Positions 1 to 19,100 of a stretch of 64,000 nt of DNA are shown here, one piece after another. How positions within the stretch are numbered: position 1 is the first letter of the stretch; the number at the start of each line of letters is the position of its first letter. The notes under the pieces are model-generated. The model did not search any database and was not told where the DNA came from. It worked only from the letters and a program-made list of their open reading frames with translations. A program made the position numbers and the translations under genes. The DNA is from Phoronis australis (taxonomy: Eukaryota; Phoronida; Phoronidae): assembly GCA_002633005.1 (NCBI GenBank), contig NMRA01000003.1:1032492-1096491 (forward strand), in the 5' to 3' direction.

Positions 1-703
1 AAAAAATTAAAATTGCCACTAGGGGGCACACCGGTAGTCGGATCCGTCCAAAAGTCGTCATCTTCCGTTGTTAACATCATATAAATATACTTACACAATT
101 TCGTAAAGATCCTGCGAACGGTTTAGGAGATACAGCCATAGGCGCAAAAAAAAAAAACTGCCACTAGGAGGCGCCACAGTAGTCGAAATCGTCGGAAAAT
201 CATCGTCAACCGTCCTCTACATAGTAAGCACATACATGCCAATTTTCACAATCATCCTTTGAGCGGTTTGGTTGATAGAGGGGTGGAAGCACAAAAACAG
301 ACTCGAAAACAGTAAAAATGGCCACTAGGTGGCGCAAACTATGTCGAATCCATCCGAAAACGGCAGGATAGCGTCATCTCACTACTAGGTGCCTACATAC
401 CAAATTTCATGAAAATCCGTTCAGGACTTTTGAAGATACAAAGGTAAGCGTAAAAAACTAAAATTGCCACTAGGGGGCACACCGGTAGTCGGATCCGTCC
501 GAAAGTTCGCACATGCCGTCCCATTCATGAATGGAACATATGTGCCAAATTTCATGAACGTATGTCAAAGGGTTTTGGAGATAGAGCAGCAGACGCCGGA
601 CGCCAGACGCCGGACGCCGGACGGACGCCGCCCGGACGGACGGACGGACGGACAGAGATGACGGCATAATGCGTCCACATATAAATATGTGGGCGCATAA
701 AAA
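1..703 (+). repeat. Dispersed modular repeat, left-truncated by the window edge
   Basis: Contains repeated submodules built around GCCACTAGGGGGC and GTCCGAAAGTCGTC, followed by a CGGACGCC-rich stretch. It ends with the family's terminal hairpin (CCACATATAAATATGTGG) and GGCGCATAAAAA. It lies beyond WDR48 exon 4, in the next intron of that gene. Short open frames in it are not genes. Confidence 0.8.
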
Positions 704-738
704 TGAAAGACGAATACTCAAGCAATATTGAATCATCA

Positions 739-8926
<8,188 letters not shown>

Positions 8927-9062
8927 TTCTTGTGCATATGAGTAATACGTCATCAAAATACGTGTTTTGCTAAACTAGTTCATCATTTCGACAATAGGAG
9001 CTCATGCTGTATGCTGTCGAACTCTCTTTGTGAAACAAAAACAGAGCTCCAATCGAAGTCAG
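8927..9062. promoter_or_regulatory. Probable bidirectional promoter, WDR48 / small plus-strand gene
   Basis: The WDR48 start codon at 8926 faces left. A good donor (GTCAG then GTAAGT, exon end 9062) could close a non-coding first exon of the plus-strand gene whose coding exon begins at 10548. The space between holds an ATF/CREB-like TACGTCA at about 8945. The head-to-head layout is seen in the sequence; promoter function is inferred. Confidence 0.4.
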
Positions 9063-9424
9063 GTAAGTGTTGGTCTCTTGAATTCGTAAGTCTTTGTTTT
9101 ACGAATGTTCAGCTACTTTTATTAGCAAAGGGCAAAACGACGAGTCACCGTGCTGCAATTTCTAGTATCTATGGAAAACGCCAACCGCGTTGCCGTTAGT
9201 CGTTACTGTTCTGTTGGCGTGAAATATTTTAAAAACGGAGTTAAAAACCAAATTCCACGGCGCCGGTGTAATGTGGTTGGAGTGGTTTATTCTTAAAATA
9301 GATTTGGCTCATCATGTTTATCTTATTTTGATTGTTGTAAATATTGTTTTGAAATAGTGAGCATTGTGTAAATCTTATAATATTTCCTCGCTGCAAACGC
9401 AACTTAGCACTCTATTGTTTACGT

Positions 9425-9482
9425 TTTGCATCACGTGTGCGTCATATGTTCACGTGAGGAATTCGTGATCAGCTGATCACAG
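9425..9482. promoter_or_regulatory. E-box pair and 16-base palindrome downstream of the WDR48 promoter
   Basis: ATCACGTGTG (about 9431) and TTCACGTGAG (about 9451) hold two CACGTG E-boxes, followed by the perfect palindrome GTGATCAGCTGATCAC (about 9467-9482). It lies about 0.5 kb from the shared promoter, inside the presumed first intron of the plus-strand gene. A regulatory role is inferred only. Confidence 0.25.
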
Positions 9483-10547
9483 AATAGTCTTCAGTTGTTG
9501 GTTATTGTTCTTGATGTAGGCTGTTTTATGCTGCCCTTTATTGCATTTCACCCAACCTTATTATGAAACCAGTTTATTTCCCAATCAGTTATTAGCTGTT
9601 ACCAGTTTTACAGGGAGTAAATTTCATTCTGAAAATCAAAATAAATTCATAGGTGTAGGCGGACTCTTGAAAATGTCCAAGTGTGACCAACTTCTGTGCA
9701 TCATGCGTCATATCTCAGAAATAGTTGATCAGATCCATATGAAACTTTCAGATTCTATGCTTTAGTTGCATTGTTATCCAAAAATAATGTTCCATTTTTG
9801 TATGAGAGTCTATCAAAAATGGGACTTATATGATATTTATGATAAAGTTTTAAAGTTGCATGCAAAAAATGTGTAAATCGGTGGAGTGTCACCAGCTCGA
9901 GTCGACTGTTCGTAGCTGATATTAGTTGCAGCGTTGTTTACTTTTTCACTTGTTCTAATCGCATACAAGAGAACCTGAGGGTGACAACTAATTAGAGAGT
10001 GAAACAAGAGAGAAGTAGACATATATTACATATTATGCGCTAAATATAAAAGACAAATCTTCTAATTCCCAACTCATCGTTAGCTTCCATTGTCATCTCT
10101 GCTTTGACAAAATAAACCAAAGAATATGTAAGCAAGAAAAATACACGGAAGAACATTAAAGTTCGATTTTTTTGAATTTTTGCATATCTATGGTTACTTG
10201 GCAGATTGCATGGTTTTGTCAAAAATCCAATTCTGTATTAAGTTCTATACTTTTGTAGATATTTAGTTAAATGTACAGAGTACAGACTTGTTGATAAGGT
10301 ACATAACCTTAAACTCTAACTATAAAACTGCACAAAATGAAATATCGAAACTTATGAGTTGGAGTAAAAGTCAGGAGATTATAATTTGGCCCCAGATAAG
10401 TATGCTAACCCAGCAAACAGGAAGGACACAGTCACTGGCAATTGGCAATTCTTAATTAAATGTTATATCAGGGAAATGAAAACCTCGGAAATCAATTTCT
10501 AAATTTTTTTAGAAAATTCATTTCAAATAAAATTGTTCCATTTTTAG

Positions 10548-12643
10548 ATTCTAGTCATCATGGCAACTGTTCCAAGCGCATGTGCATGTGAGGCAGTTCG
10601 CAGTGAACGGAGACGTGTTAGTCAACAGTTTAATTTGACCAAAGAAGACAAGTCTGGTATGTACCTGAATTTGCAAACACTTACTGTTATCCACAGCTGT
10701 GTCATGTATTTTTTACAATGGATTAACAATAACAATTGTTACAGGAAAGCTAGTCGTTTTACCTCATGATCCACACTGGTATTCTACCAAGCAGTGTACT
10801 TTTGTCAATTTTTATACACCCACATATGTATGTGTGTGGGTGCATAATTGTCTTTATCTTTGTCTGAGTGTCCAATGTCCAGTCTTTGCTGCTGTATCTC
10901 ATAAGCCTTTGCAGGATCTTAATGAAATTCATCAGATATATTTGGTCCTATGAAGCTGAGGACAGCTGTGACGAATTTCATACTAATTCGACCTCGGTTG
11001 CACTCTCTAGTGGTAATTTTAGATTTTTTGTATGTTAACCTCTGTATCTTCGTCCTTGATTGATTTTCATGAAATTCGGCTAATAGATGACAAGGCCTTA
11101 ATTCCCATTTTCTGGTGGATTTGACATTCTGCTTTGGCTATTTTTGAGTCCATTTTTGGCATCCCCCTTTTTTTCACCGAAATAGTCCATGGATAATTAT
11201 GAAAATTTGCAGATATGTTGCTGCCCTGAAGACTGCGGGTGTCATTGGTTTTTCAAACAATTATTGTGGCGTCCCAATTTTGTTTTTTTTTGCATCTGTT
11301 TAATTTCTTGCAGGCTCTTTGTGAAAGTGTGCAAGTGTTTTTCTATGGATGTCACAAAAGTGACGATGACTTTCGGACTAACTACCGCTGTGCTGGCCCC
11401 CTAGTGACTTTAATGTTTACCTTTATGGAATTTTGTGAAGTTTGGCTGATAAGTTTCTGTTAGATAGACCTCAATGGCCTTCTGTTTTTGAACAAATTAG
11501 ATGTATTCTGTGTCACGTATTTTTAGTCTGTTTTTACGTCAGCCTATCTATCTACCAAATTGCTTGAACAGTCGTGAAGAAAATTGGCCGATGTTTTCCT
11601 GCTGACAGCAGCCATGACTAACATTGATTTTCCTACTGATCCGATTACTATAGCACTGCCCCTATTGGAATTTTTTGCATCCACAGCTGTATTTGCTGAA
11701 CCAGTTGCAGGATCTTGTTCAAATACGAGAAGTACATTTCCTATGAATGGGGTAGCAAGAGGTGAGATTTTCTTTCGGACGGACCCGGCTACATCTGTGT
11801 CTTATGGTGGCATAGCATTTGCAGCGCATTTCAATGTTTTTCATTGATCTTGTTGTACTGTAGCTTGGAATAGATAATTCTTGCTTGAGCTCATATTTGT
11901 TGGATCTTAATATTGAAAACGTCTTCTAGGCTAGAGGAACCAGTGTCATTCTTTATCTAAATTTTTATATCTCGTCAACTGTGAAGCTTCCCAGCATCGG
12001 ACCTTAGTCGCTAAATTTCTGCTTGAGCACGGCAAGTTGCAGGGAAAAAAGGATGATGAGCCAACTAAATTAAGCCTGGTCTCAAGCAGTAAAAAACTAT
12101 CTGTTCTTTCCAAACCCAGAAGTAAACTCTCATTATCCCTGGCTAAACTACCATCAGGCTTCAACAGGCTCAGCCATACATCCTATCAGTTCATTTTGTG
12201 ACTATACAAATTGCCTTTTTTGAATCACCATGCTAAGTTGTTTACTCATCTTTGGTTTATGGGATAATATAAATGATATTACTGTCTGTGACTTCATTAT
12301 TTTAATAATGTACAAGTTGGAACCATTTTTTTCTTGATGGAGGTCAAGGTTCAACCAACTGTAATAGTACCATCTGCAGTACTGAAGAGGACCCAGATAT
12401 CTGTCCACCAGTTTTTTTTCAACTATTCAACTAATATTCAGCACCTGTATTGCCGTGGGAAAGTACTTTATGTCTGTCAACTCTGTTCCAGGTGCTGGGG
12501 CACTTCAACCAAGTCCATCATTTGGATCTTCAGTGATTGGTGGCCTAAATAACTTCTACAATAGACTCGTGGGAACCTTTTCAACCAATACTCAAACAGC
12601 CAGTACGACAAGTCTTCCAGTGAAAGCCTCAACTGAGGAATAA
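10548..12643 (+). CDS. Unrecognised small gene, two coding exons, about 82 residues
   Basis: Exon 10548-10656 has an acceptor TTTTTAG, an ATG at 10560 and a donor GTATGT. It joins in phase 1 to exon 12492-12643, which has an acceptor CTGTTCCAG and a TAA stop. The product begins MATVPSACACEAVRSERRR, passes through FNLTKEDKSGAGALQPSPSF and GGLNNFYNRLVGTF, and ends SLPVKASTEE. It is small, Ser/Thr-rich and Arg/Lys-rich near the N-terminus, with no signal peptide or membrane segment. I do not recognise the family. The intron carries a reverse-oriented copy of the dispersed repeat (10809-11854). A second open stretch (about 11987-12200, rich in Lys, Ser and Leu) could splice in phase from the first exon through a weak acceptor at about 11986, giving another C-terminus ending at a TGA near 12200. 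That alternative is weaker. Confidence 0.5.
10809..11854 (-). repeat. Dispersed modular repeat, reverse-oriented diverged copy
   Basis: Begins with the inverted end (TTTATACACCCACATATGTA) and ends with the inverted start (GCGCATTTCAATG then GATCTTGTTG). It fills most of the intron of the small plus-strand gene and is older, with more differences than the copies at 17-21 kb. Open frames in it are shadows. Confidence 0.7.
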
Positions 12644-13076
12644 CATGCGAACATGCACCTGCTGAACTACTATTACACCTCAGGAACTAGACTCTTCCAT
12701 TCGTTTGTGCTACCAATGTTGTTAAGATATTAGTGAATACATATCGTTGTGCCAAAACATGACATTTTTATCTTTTGTACGCCATGAATTGCGTGATTTT
12801 CAAGTATACATTAGCTGAAGCTTTGCATCAGACACTTATGACACCTTGCAGAGTTTGATTGAGCACTTTATTTGTGTCCACAAATTGGCTGTTTACTGGT
12901 TGTCTTTATGCAAGATGTAGTGTCAGTGGTTACTGGTTGTCTTTATGATGTAGTGTCAGCTAAAAGCACCTAAGTCTAAGTCGGATGCTGATTTTTATGT
13001 AACACGAGTCCACCATGACCGTGTTTTATCTCTGGCAGTTATGGACTGTATCAGTAATCAGTCAATAGTGTATAGG

Positions 13077-13198
13077 GGCAGATCCAGGATTTTTTAAAAC
13101 AGGGGTCCAAGTCAAAAATTAGGAAATTTCAGATTTGATATCACTAAAATCAAAGGAAAATGGGGGTCCAGATGTCTTGAGCCCCTGGATTTGCCTAT
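13077..13198. mobile_element. Short hAT-like MITE
   Basis: GGGGCAGATCCAGGATTT at one end and GAGCCCCTGGATTTGCC at the other form imperfect terminal inverted repeats of the widespread GGGGCGGATCCAGG type. Confidence 0.6.
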
Positions 13199-13734
13199 GA
13201 TGTATGTAGTCTCCAAGTATTAGTTCATGCTATTGCCTATTTAACTACATGATAGATATTTTGAGCAGGGTATGTTTTTTGGTAGTAAAACATGTTGCAT
13301 ATCAAACTCTGGTTGTGTGGGTTTATTGGTTCGATTTATAGGCAATTATGTTATAAAGTGGAATTGTTCGGGCTGGCAGATTTAATGTAGACGGATTAGA
13401 AATACAGTTAATACTGAATACCGGTATGTGTAAAAACACAGAAGCGTGATGAACAATACGGTAGTTTTCAAAATACATGATGACTTTTGTTGAAGTTAAG
13501 GAGAGAACCAGAAGGAAAATCTGACAAAATGTAACACTAAGTTATGTGAAAATTAGCAGGATAACTTTGGTGTGTAATTTTTGTTGAAAACTTTTTTGAA
13601 AACTACTGTGGCGTTACTAGGTGCAATGTATTACTAAGTGTTTGTGTTTAGATCATTATTAGTTCCCACAATGGGGCAGCATAACTAACCCGTTCAATTA
13701 ACATCATTTGTGTCGTAAGTCACTTCAACTTTTG

Positions 13735-14097
13735 GCCAGGCACAACTGACACGGAGCAAATTGATCTGTGTCAAGCAGCCGTTTACACACACAACTCACT
13801 GTTTGTGGCAAGACGGAAGTTGTATGTTGGAGAGTGGAAGGCACATGCGCAGGCTTACAAATGGCAGGAGTTGTATGTAGGTCATTGCACAAGAGCAGTA
13901 GAGATGATCCTTTCCGCCTTGCCTCAGTTTTGGGTTTAGACATATAACTGACACGGAGCAAGATGATCGAGCGCAACGGGTGGCAAAAGTTGTCACCGCG
14001 GTGTCAATTTGGTCCAGGTCAGTCCTGTTTGCACACATGCCCTAGAACATCTCGTTCCATGTCAGCTGATCGGTGTCAAGTTTTGTAGTGTAAACGG
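13735..14097. mobile_element. Non-autonomous inverted-repeat element, family M, diverged copy 1
   Basis: Shares AACTGACACGGAGCA, CACCGCGGTG and the inverse of GGATCATCTCT with the 55.3-kb copy, but is rearranged (ACTGACACGGAGCA occurs twice). Confidence 0.5.
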
Positions 14098-14227
14098 CAC
14101 TATTTACTTTTTCTGGTTATGCAACAAATTAGAAATGAGCTTTCACTTTATTTTCACATGCGGAGAAGCAAACAATATCAGATTCCTCTTTTTTGAACAA
14201 TTTTCAACTTACTCGCTCAATTTGGCA

Positions 14228-14258
14228 TAATAGTAATAATAATAATAATAATAATAAT
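14228..14258 (+). repeat. (AAT)n microsatellite
   Basis: A run of AAT triplets in the gene-free stretch between the small plus-strand gene and CMC1. Confidence 0.9.
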
Positions 14259-15828
14259 GCAACCTCAATTGCATGTTAAATGCATTGTAGCGTGAATTGA
14301 AAACTGTTGAAAAAAAGAGTCACCAGGCCCTAAAGGTATGCTTTCCAATTGTTGAGCAGTCTATTTATATTTAAGTGCTCTAATATCCCCAAATGAGCAC
14401 GATAAACGAAATCTCCATAGACTACTGTATTTAAACAGGCCACAGAATTTTATTTATTGTTTGTTTAAAACTTTTATTATTTATCCTAAAACAGAGTTTC
14501 TAAAAACTTTATTACTTTCACATTCATTTGTTCTCTATTTTACCGACGTTGTAAACCTAATTTTTGCCAAATATATATTACATTTGTTGTTCTTTATGTG
14601 TTTTGTTCTTGTCATTCCAACTCACAATATCATACTGTCTATTAATCCATTGCTTTACCATTTTAGAATTTGGGAAATTTCCATAGGTCAGCTGCTGTAG
14701 TGCCCCCAAAACAGCATTTCTGTTGCATTTTCGTCACTCGTGTGCAACAGCAGTCAGTAATCACAATTACAGTCTCGTAATACTTACACAAAGTACTAAT
14801 TAGTATAATATATTTCTCTGTGATGCACCACTTTTGGTCATCCAAATCTTCAGGTGACATGCGATGCTCATAATTAATACAACTGCAAATGATGGTTCTC
14901 CTGTTTTTCATTTTGTGATATGTAGCATTTTTAGTAAAGAAAGTTAAAATGTTGGTCAGTATCATCTCTTAGGACTTTAACATATCCTGAATCTTCAAGC
15001 ATAAAAGAGACAAGTTACAAACATGCCATTGAACTAGCAAATCACTTCAACCAAAATTTATTTCTTTCACACCAGGATTTTTATTGTTATCAATTAATCC
15101 CAAGTTGTTTCTGCGACTAACAAAGTTTCCAAGCTGACATGACTTGCATATATTTGTTTCAACATCAAAATTATGACAAATAATCCACAAATAGCGATAT
15201 GAGAAAGCCTTATGCTTTTATGTCTAGTATTATAAATCAAGAGAACATATGACTAACAATAACAATAAGGAATCAGTTTCCTACAAATTTCTCATGATCG
15301 AAAATTTTGCATGATTTTAGTATCAAATGTTGTTTCGGTGATATTACTCAAAACTAGTTTTGTTCGCAGTTATTGCAACACCTTCCAAGAGAGATAAAAG
15401 GATTGTTTAGCCATATATTTATATTAGTCAAAACTAGTGCTGTAGTTTGAGAGTGACGGTATTTTCTCTCAACAATGGTTGATTTTAACACAGAACACAA
15501 ACTTTACTCCAAATAATTGAGGATTAGAATTGTTTTGTTCCAAAGATTTTGGTGATCTAGAGGCAGTTACCGGTTGGTAACCTAAAGCAGCATTAAGTAT
15601 CTTTACAAGGAAAAAAAATTGATGAGCGAATGTTCTAATCTGGAAGGATGCACCATCGCAAGATGATGTATACAGAGAGGCAGCTGTACTCTTCACCTTA
15701 ATAAATGACATTGATGGATAACATCAAACGTTATCTTCTACCACAAACATTTTTAAGTCTGGTATACATGTCACCAGTTGGCCACATCACGTGACCTAAT
15801 GAGCATACCATAAGTCCAAAAAGATTTC

Positions 15829-15904
15829 TGCCCCTGACCGGGACTCAAACTCACAAACTTCTGCTATCCGTGCAGACACTCCAGCTGCTGAGCCATCAAG
15901 ACCA
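15829..15904 (-). repeat. tRNA-derived SINE head
   Basis: The minus strand reads TGATGGCTCAGCAGCTGGA (A-box-like, 15881-15898) and GAGTTTGAGTCCC (B-box-like, 15840-15852). An anticodon-like stem TCTGC/GCAGA is present, but position 33 is not T and the T stem does not pair. Confidence 0.6.
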
Positions 15905-16108
15905 CCGTTCACAATCAGACTTAGCAGTGGGCATCCCGCCCATGAACTCATGAGTATATATTATGTAAATCTTGAATCGATGTGTCTTCTACCATTAATA
16001 TATAGCCACAGGGCCCTTCAAGAAGGCTCCAGCACTTCTCTTACAATCGCTGCCATTTTTAGACATTCCGCAAGGGTGTGGTCAACATTTAGTTACAACA
16101 ATCTGTCG

Positions 16109-19100
16109 CTACATTGAGTTTTCCGTTTTCATTTGCTTTTTGCGTATACCAGTTCGTCTGAAGAAGGAGCGTTCATGTAAATATTCTTTTGTGCACTGTT
16201 CCCTGAACTCTGGGTCTTCATACCTATATATAAAACAAGTAAAATGTGATGAGAAGGAATATTTTACGGAGTTGTGTTGAAAATACGAGCCCAGTAAATC
16301 TCTCAAACTGTGAACATGTTCATGGCCATCAGAAACAAAATATAAGCTCATATGCTACACATAGTTGAGTACAAGCGCTCATCAAATTAATTGGCGAGAA
16401 CAGATATTGAGACAGAAATGGCCGATTGGATTCATATGGATCTTTTACATATTCTGATTTATGTGTTGTTCTCCAAAGTGTTGAGGAATTGTTTGTAAAA
16501 TGTTCCACTTTTGCATGAGTGACTATGAAAACAAGAACTCATGAATTACATGAAACAAATCAAAAGTTTAACAGAATGAAAACAGAATGATATCTTAGAA
16601 AACTTTAACAGCATTTTTAAGATTCCATCCTGAACATTTTACATGAAATTTGGCCATGGTTTTGAAACTGCTGTTTTGCTAAAAATGGGCCTAGTTTTTT
16701 TTACATAATTTTACTAAAGACATGATCACATGACACAACTAATGGTAGATTAGTATTAATTTACTTCAGAAAATACGGAGTTTGTATAAATATCTAGGCG
16801 AGTGCACAGAACTCATTTTTACACATTTAGTTTCAAACTCAGAACAACAAATATTACAAACACAATTGCTGAGGTATACAGAACAACAAACATTACAAAC
16901 ACAATTGCTGAGGTATACAGAACAACAAACATTACAGACACAATTGCTGAGGTATACAGAACAACAAACATTACAAACACAATTGCTGAGGTATACAGAA
17001 CAACAAACATTACAAACACAATTGCTGAGGTATACAGATAAAATCAATTAGAACAAGAGCAACGCGGAGTGTTGAAATGCGCCCACGAATGAATCGCAAA
17101 TGGTGTGCTTTTAGGGTTGTATATTTGTGTCATAGAAATGGCCACTAGATGGCGCAAAAATGTACAATCCATCCGAAAACGGAACATGTCATTCCTTCTT
17201 TAATAGAAAGCTAAACACTAAATTTCATAGAAATCTGTCACGGAACAAACGAAAACTGAATAAAATGAAATTGCCACTAGGGGGCACATTTTTCATTGGA
17301 TAAGCCTGAAAGAAAGTCGTCATTGTCTGTTGTTAGCTTCATATAAATACACTTACTAATTAAATTTAATAAAGATCCTGTTGTGGGTTTAGGAAATACA
17401 GCTATGGGCGCAAAACAAAACAAAACTACCCCTAGGAGGCGCCACAGTAGTCAAAGATGTCATCGTCAACCTTCCTCTTCACACTGAGAACCTATACGCG
17501 AATTTTCAAAACCATCCCAAGAATGATTTGGTTGATAGAGGGGTAGAGGCCAAAAAACAGACTCGAAAACTGCAAAAATGGCCAAATAGGAGGATAGCGT
17601 CATCTCTCCAATAGATGCCCGTATTCAAAATTTTATGAAAAGCCGTTGAGGACCTTTGATGATACAGAGGTAAATGTAAAACTAAAATTGCCACCAGGGG
17701 GCACACCAGTAGTCATATCCATCCGAAAATCGTCGTCATCCGTTATAAACATCATATAAACACACCTGTTAAATCTAGTGAAGATTCTGCTAACGGTTTA
17801 GGAGACACAGCCATGGGTGCAAAAAACGAAACTGCCACTAGAAGGCGCCACAGTAGTCGAAGTCATCAGAAAATCATCGCCACCGTCCACTTCATAGTAA
17901 AAACATACATGACAATTTCCACAATTATCCTGAGAGTGGTTTGGTTGATAGAGGGATGGATGCCAAAAAACAGACTCAAAAACAGTAAATATGGCCACTA
18001 GGTGGCGTAAACTAGGTCGAATCCATCTGAAAACGGAAAGATAGCGTCACCTCACTAACAGAAGCCTGTACACCAAATTTTATGAAAATATGTTGAGGAC
18101 CTTTGAAGATACAGAGATAAATGTAAAAAAATAAATTGCCACTAGGTGGCACACTTGTAGTCAGGTCTGTCCGAAAGTCGTCGTCGTTGTCCGTTGTCAT
18201 CATCATATAAATGCACTTACTAAATTTAGTAAAGATCCTGCAAACGGTTTAGGAGATATAGCCATAAGTGCAAAAAAACAAAACTGCGACAAGGAGGCGC
18301 CACAGTAGTCGAAGTCATCGGAAAATCATCGTCAACCATCCTCTTTATAGTAAGAACATACATACCAATTTTCACAATCATGCTTAGAGCGGTTTGGTTG
18401 ATAGAAGGATGGATGCTAAAAACAGACTCAAAAACAGTAAAAATGGCCACTAGGTGGCGCAAACTACGTCGATTCCAACCGAAAACAAGAGGATATCGCC
18501 ATCTCACTAATAGATGCCTATATACTAAATTTTGTGAAAATATGTTGAGGACCTTTGAAGATACAGAGGTAAACGTAAAAAATTAAAATTGCCACTAGGG
18601 GGCACATCGATATTCGGATTCTTTCCGAAAGTTCGCTCTTGCCATCCCATCCATGAAAGGAACGCATGTGCAAAATTTCATGAACATATGTCAATCGGTT
18701 TTGGAGATAGAGCAGCGGACGCCAGACGGATAGACGCCAGACGCCGGACGGACGGCGGATAGATGGACAGACAGAGATGACGGCATGATGAGTCCACATA
18801 TAAATATGTGGGCGCATAAAAAGTAAATATACATGTGAGAATGAAAAATCAGTCTTCTGTTACAAAAAGAATGAGGTTAGTGATTGTAGCAATTACAGGG
18901 TTCCACCTATCCTCCAATTGTTGGCTTTTCATAGTTATAAAGTTAAGTACAATAAAAGTCTTATTGAAAAGTTCCCTCCAAAGCAAGTTAAGAGATTACC
19001 AAGAGGAGAATTAGTCTCCTACAGTTCACATCTTGACTTGGAATTACTAATGATGAAAAAGAGAAAAACGTTCCAGGTGACACGTCATTGCACAAATAAA

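Larger units (their letters stand above)
12644..16108. other. Intergenic stretch between convergent genes
   Basis: Holds the likely 3' UTRs of the small plus-strand gene and of CMC1, plus the hAT-like MITE, family M copy 1, an AAT microsatellite and a tRNA-derived SINE head. No supportable gene was seen. Confidence 0.6.

Noticed and set aside
15829-15904. Possible functional tRNA gene
   Set aside because: A- and B-box-like words and an anticodon-like stem are present, but the T stem does not pair and base 33 is C. Better explained as a SINE head.
16766-17051. Four overlapping open frames on both strands with repeated 13-residue units
   Set aside because: They are the 39-bp minisatellite read in frames; the period is divisible by three, which keeps all frames open.
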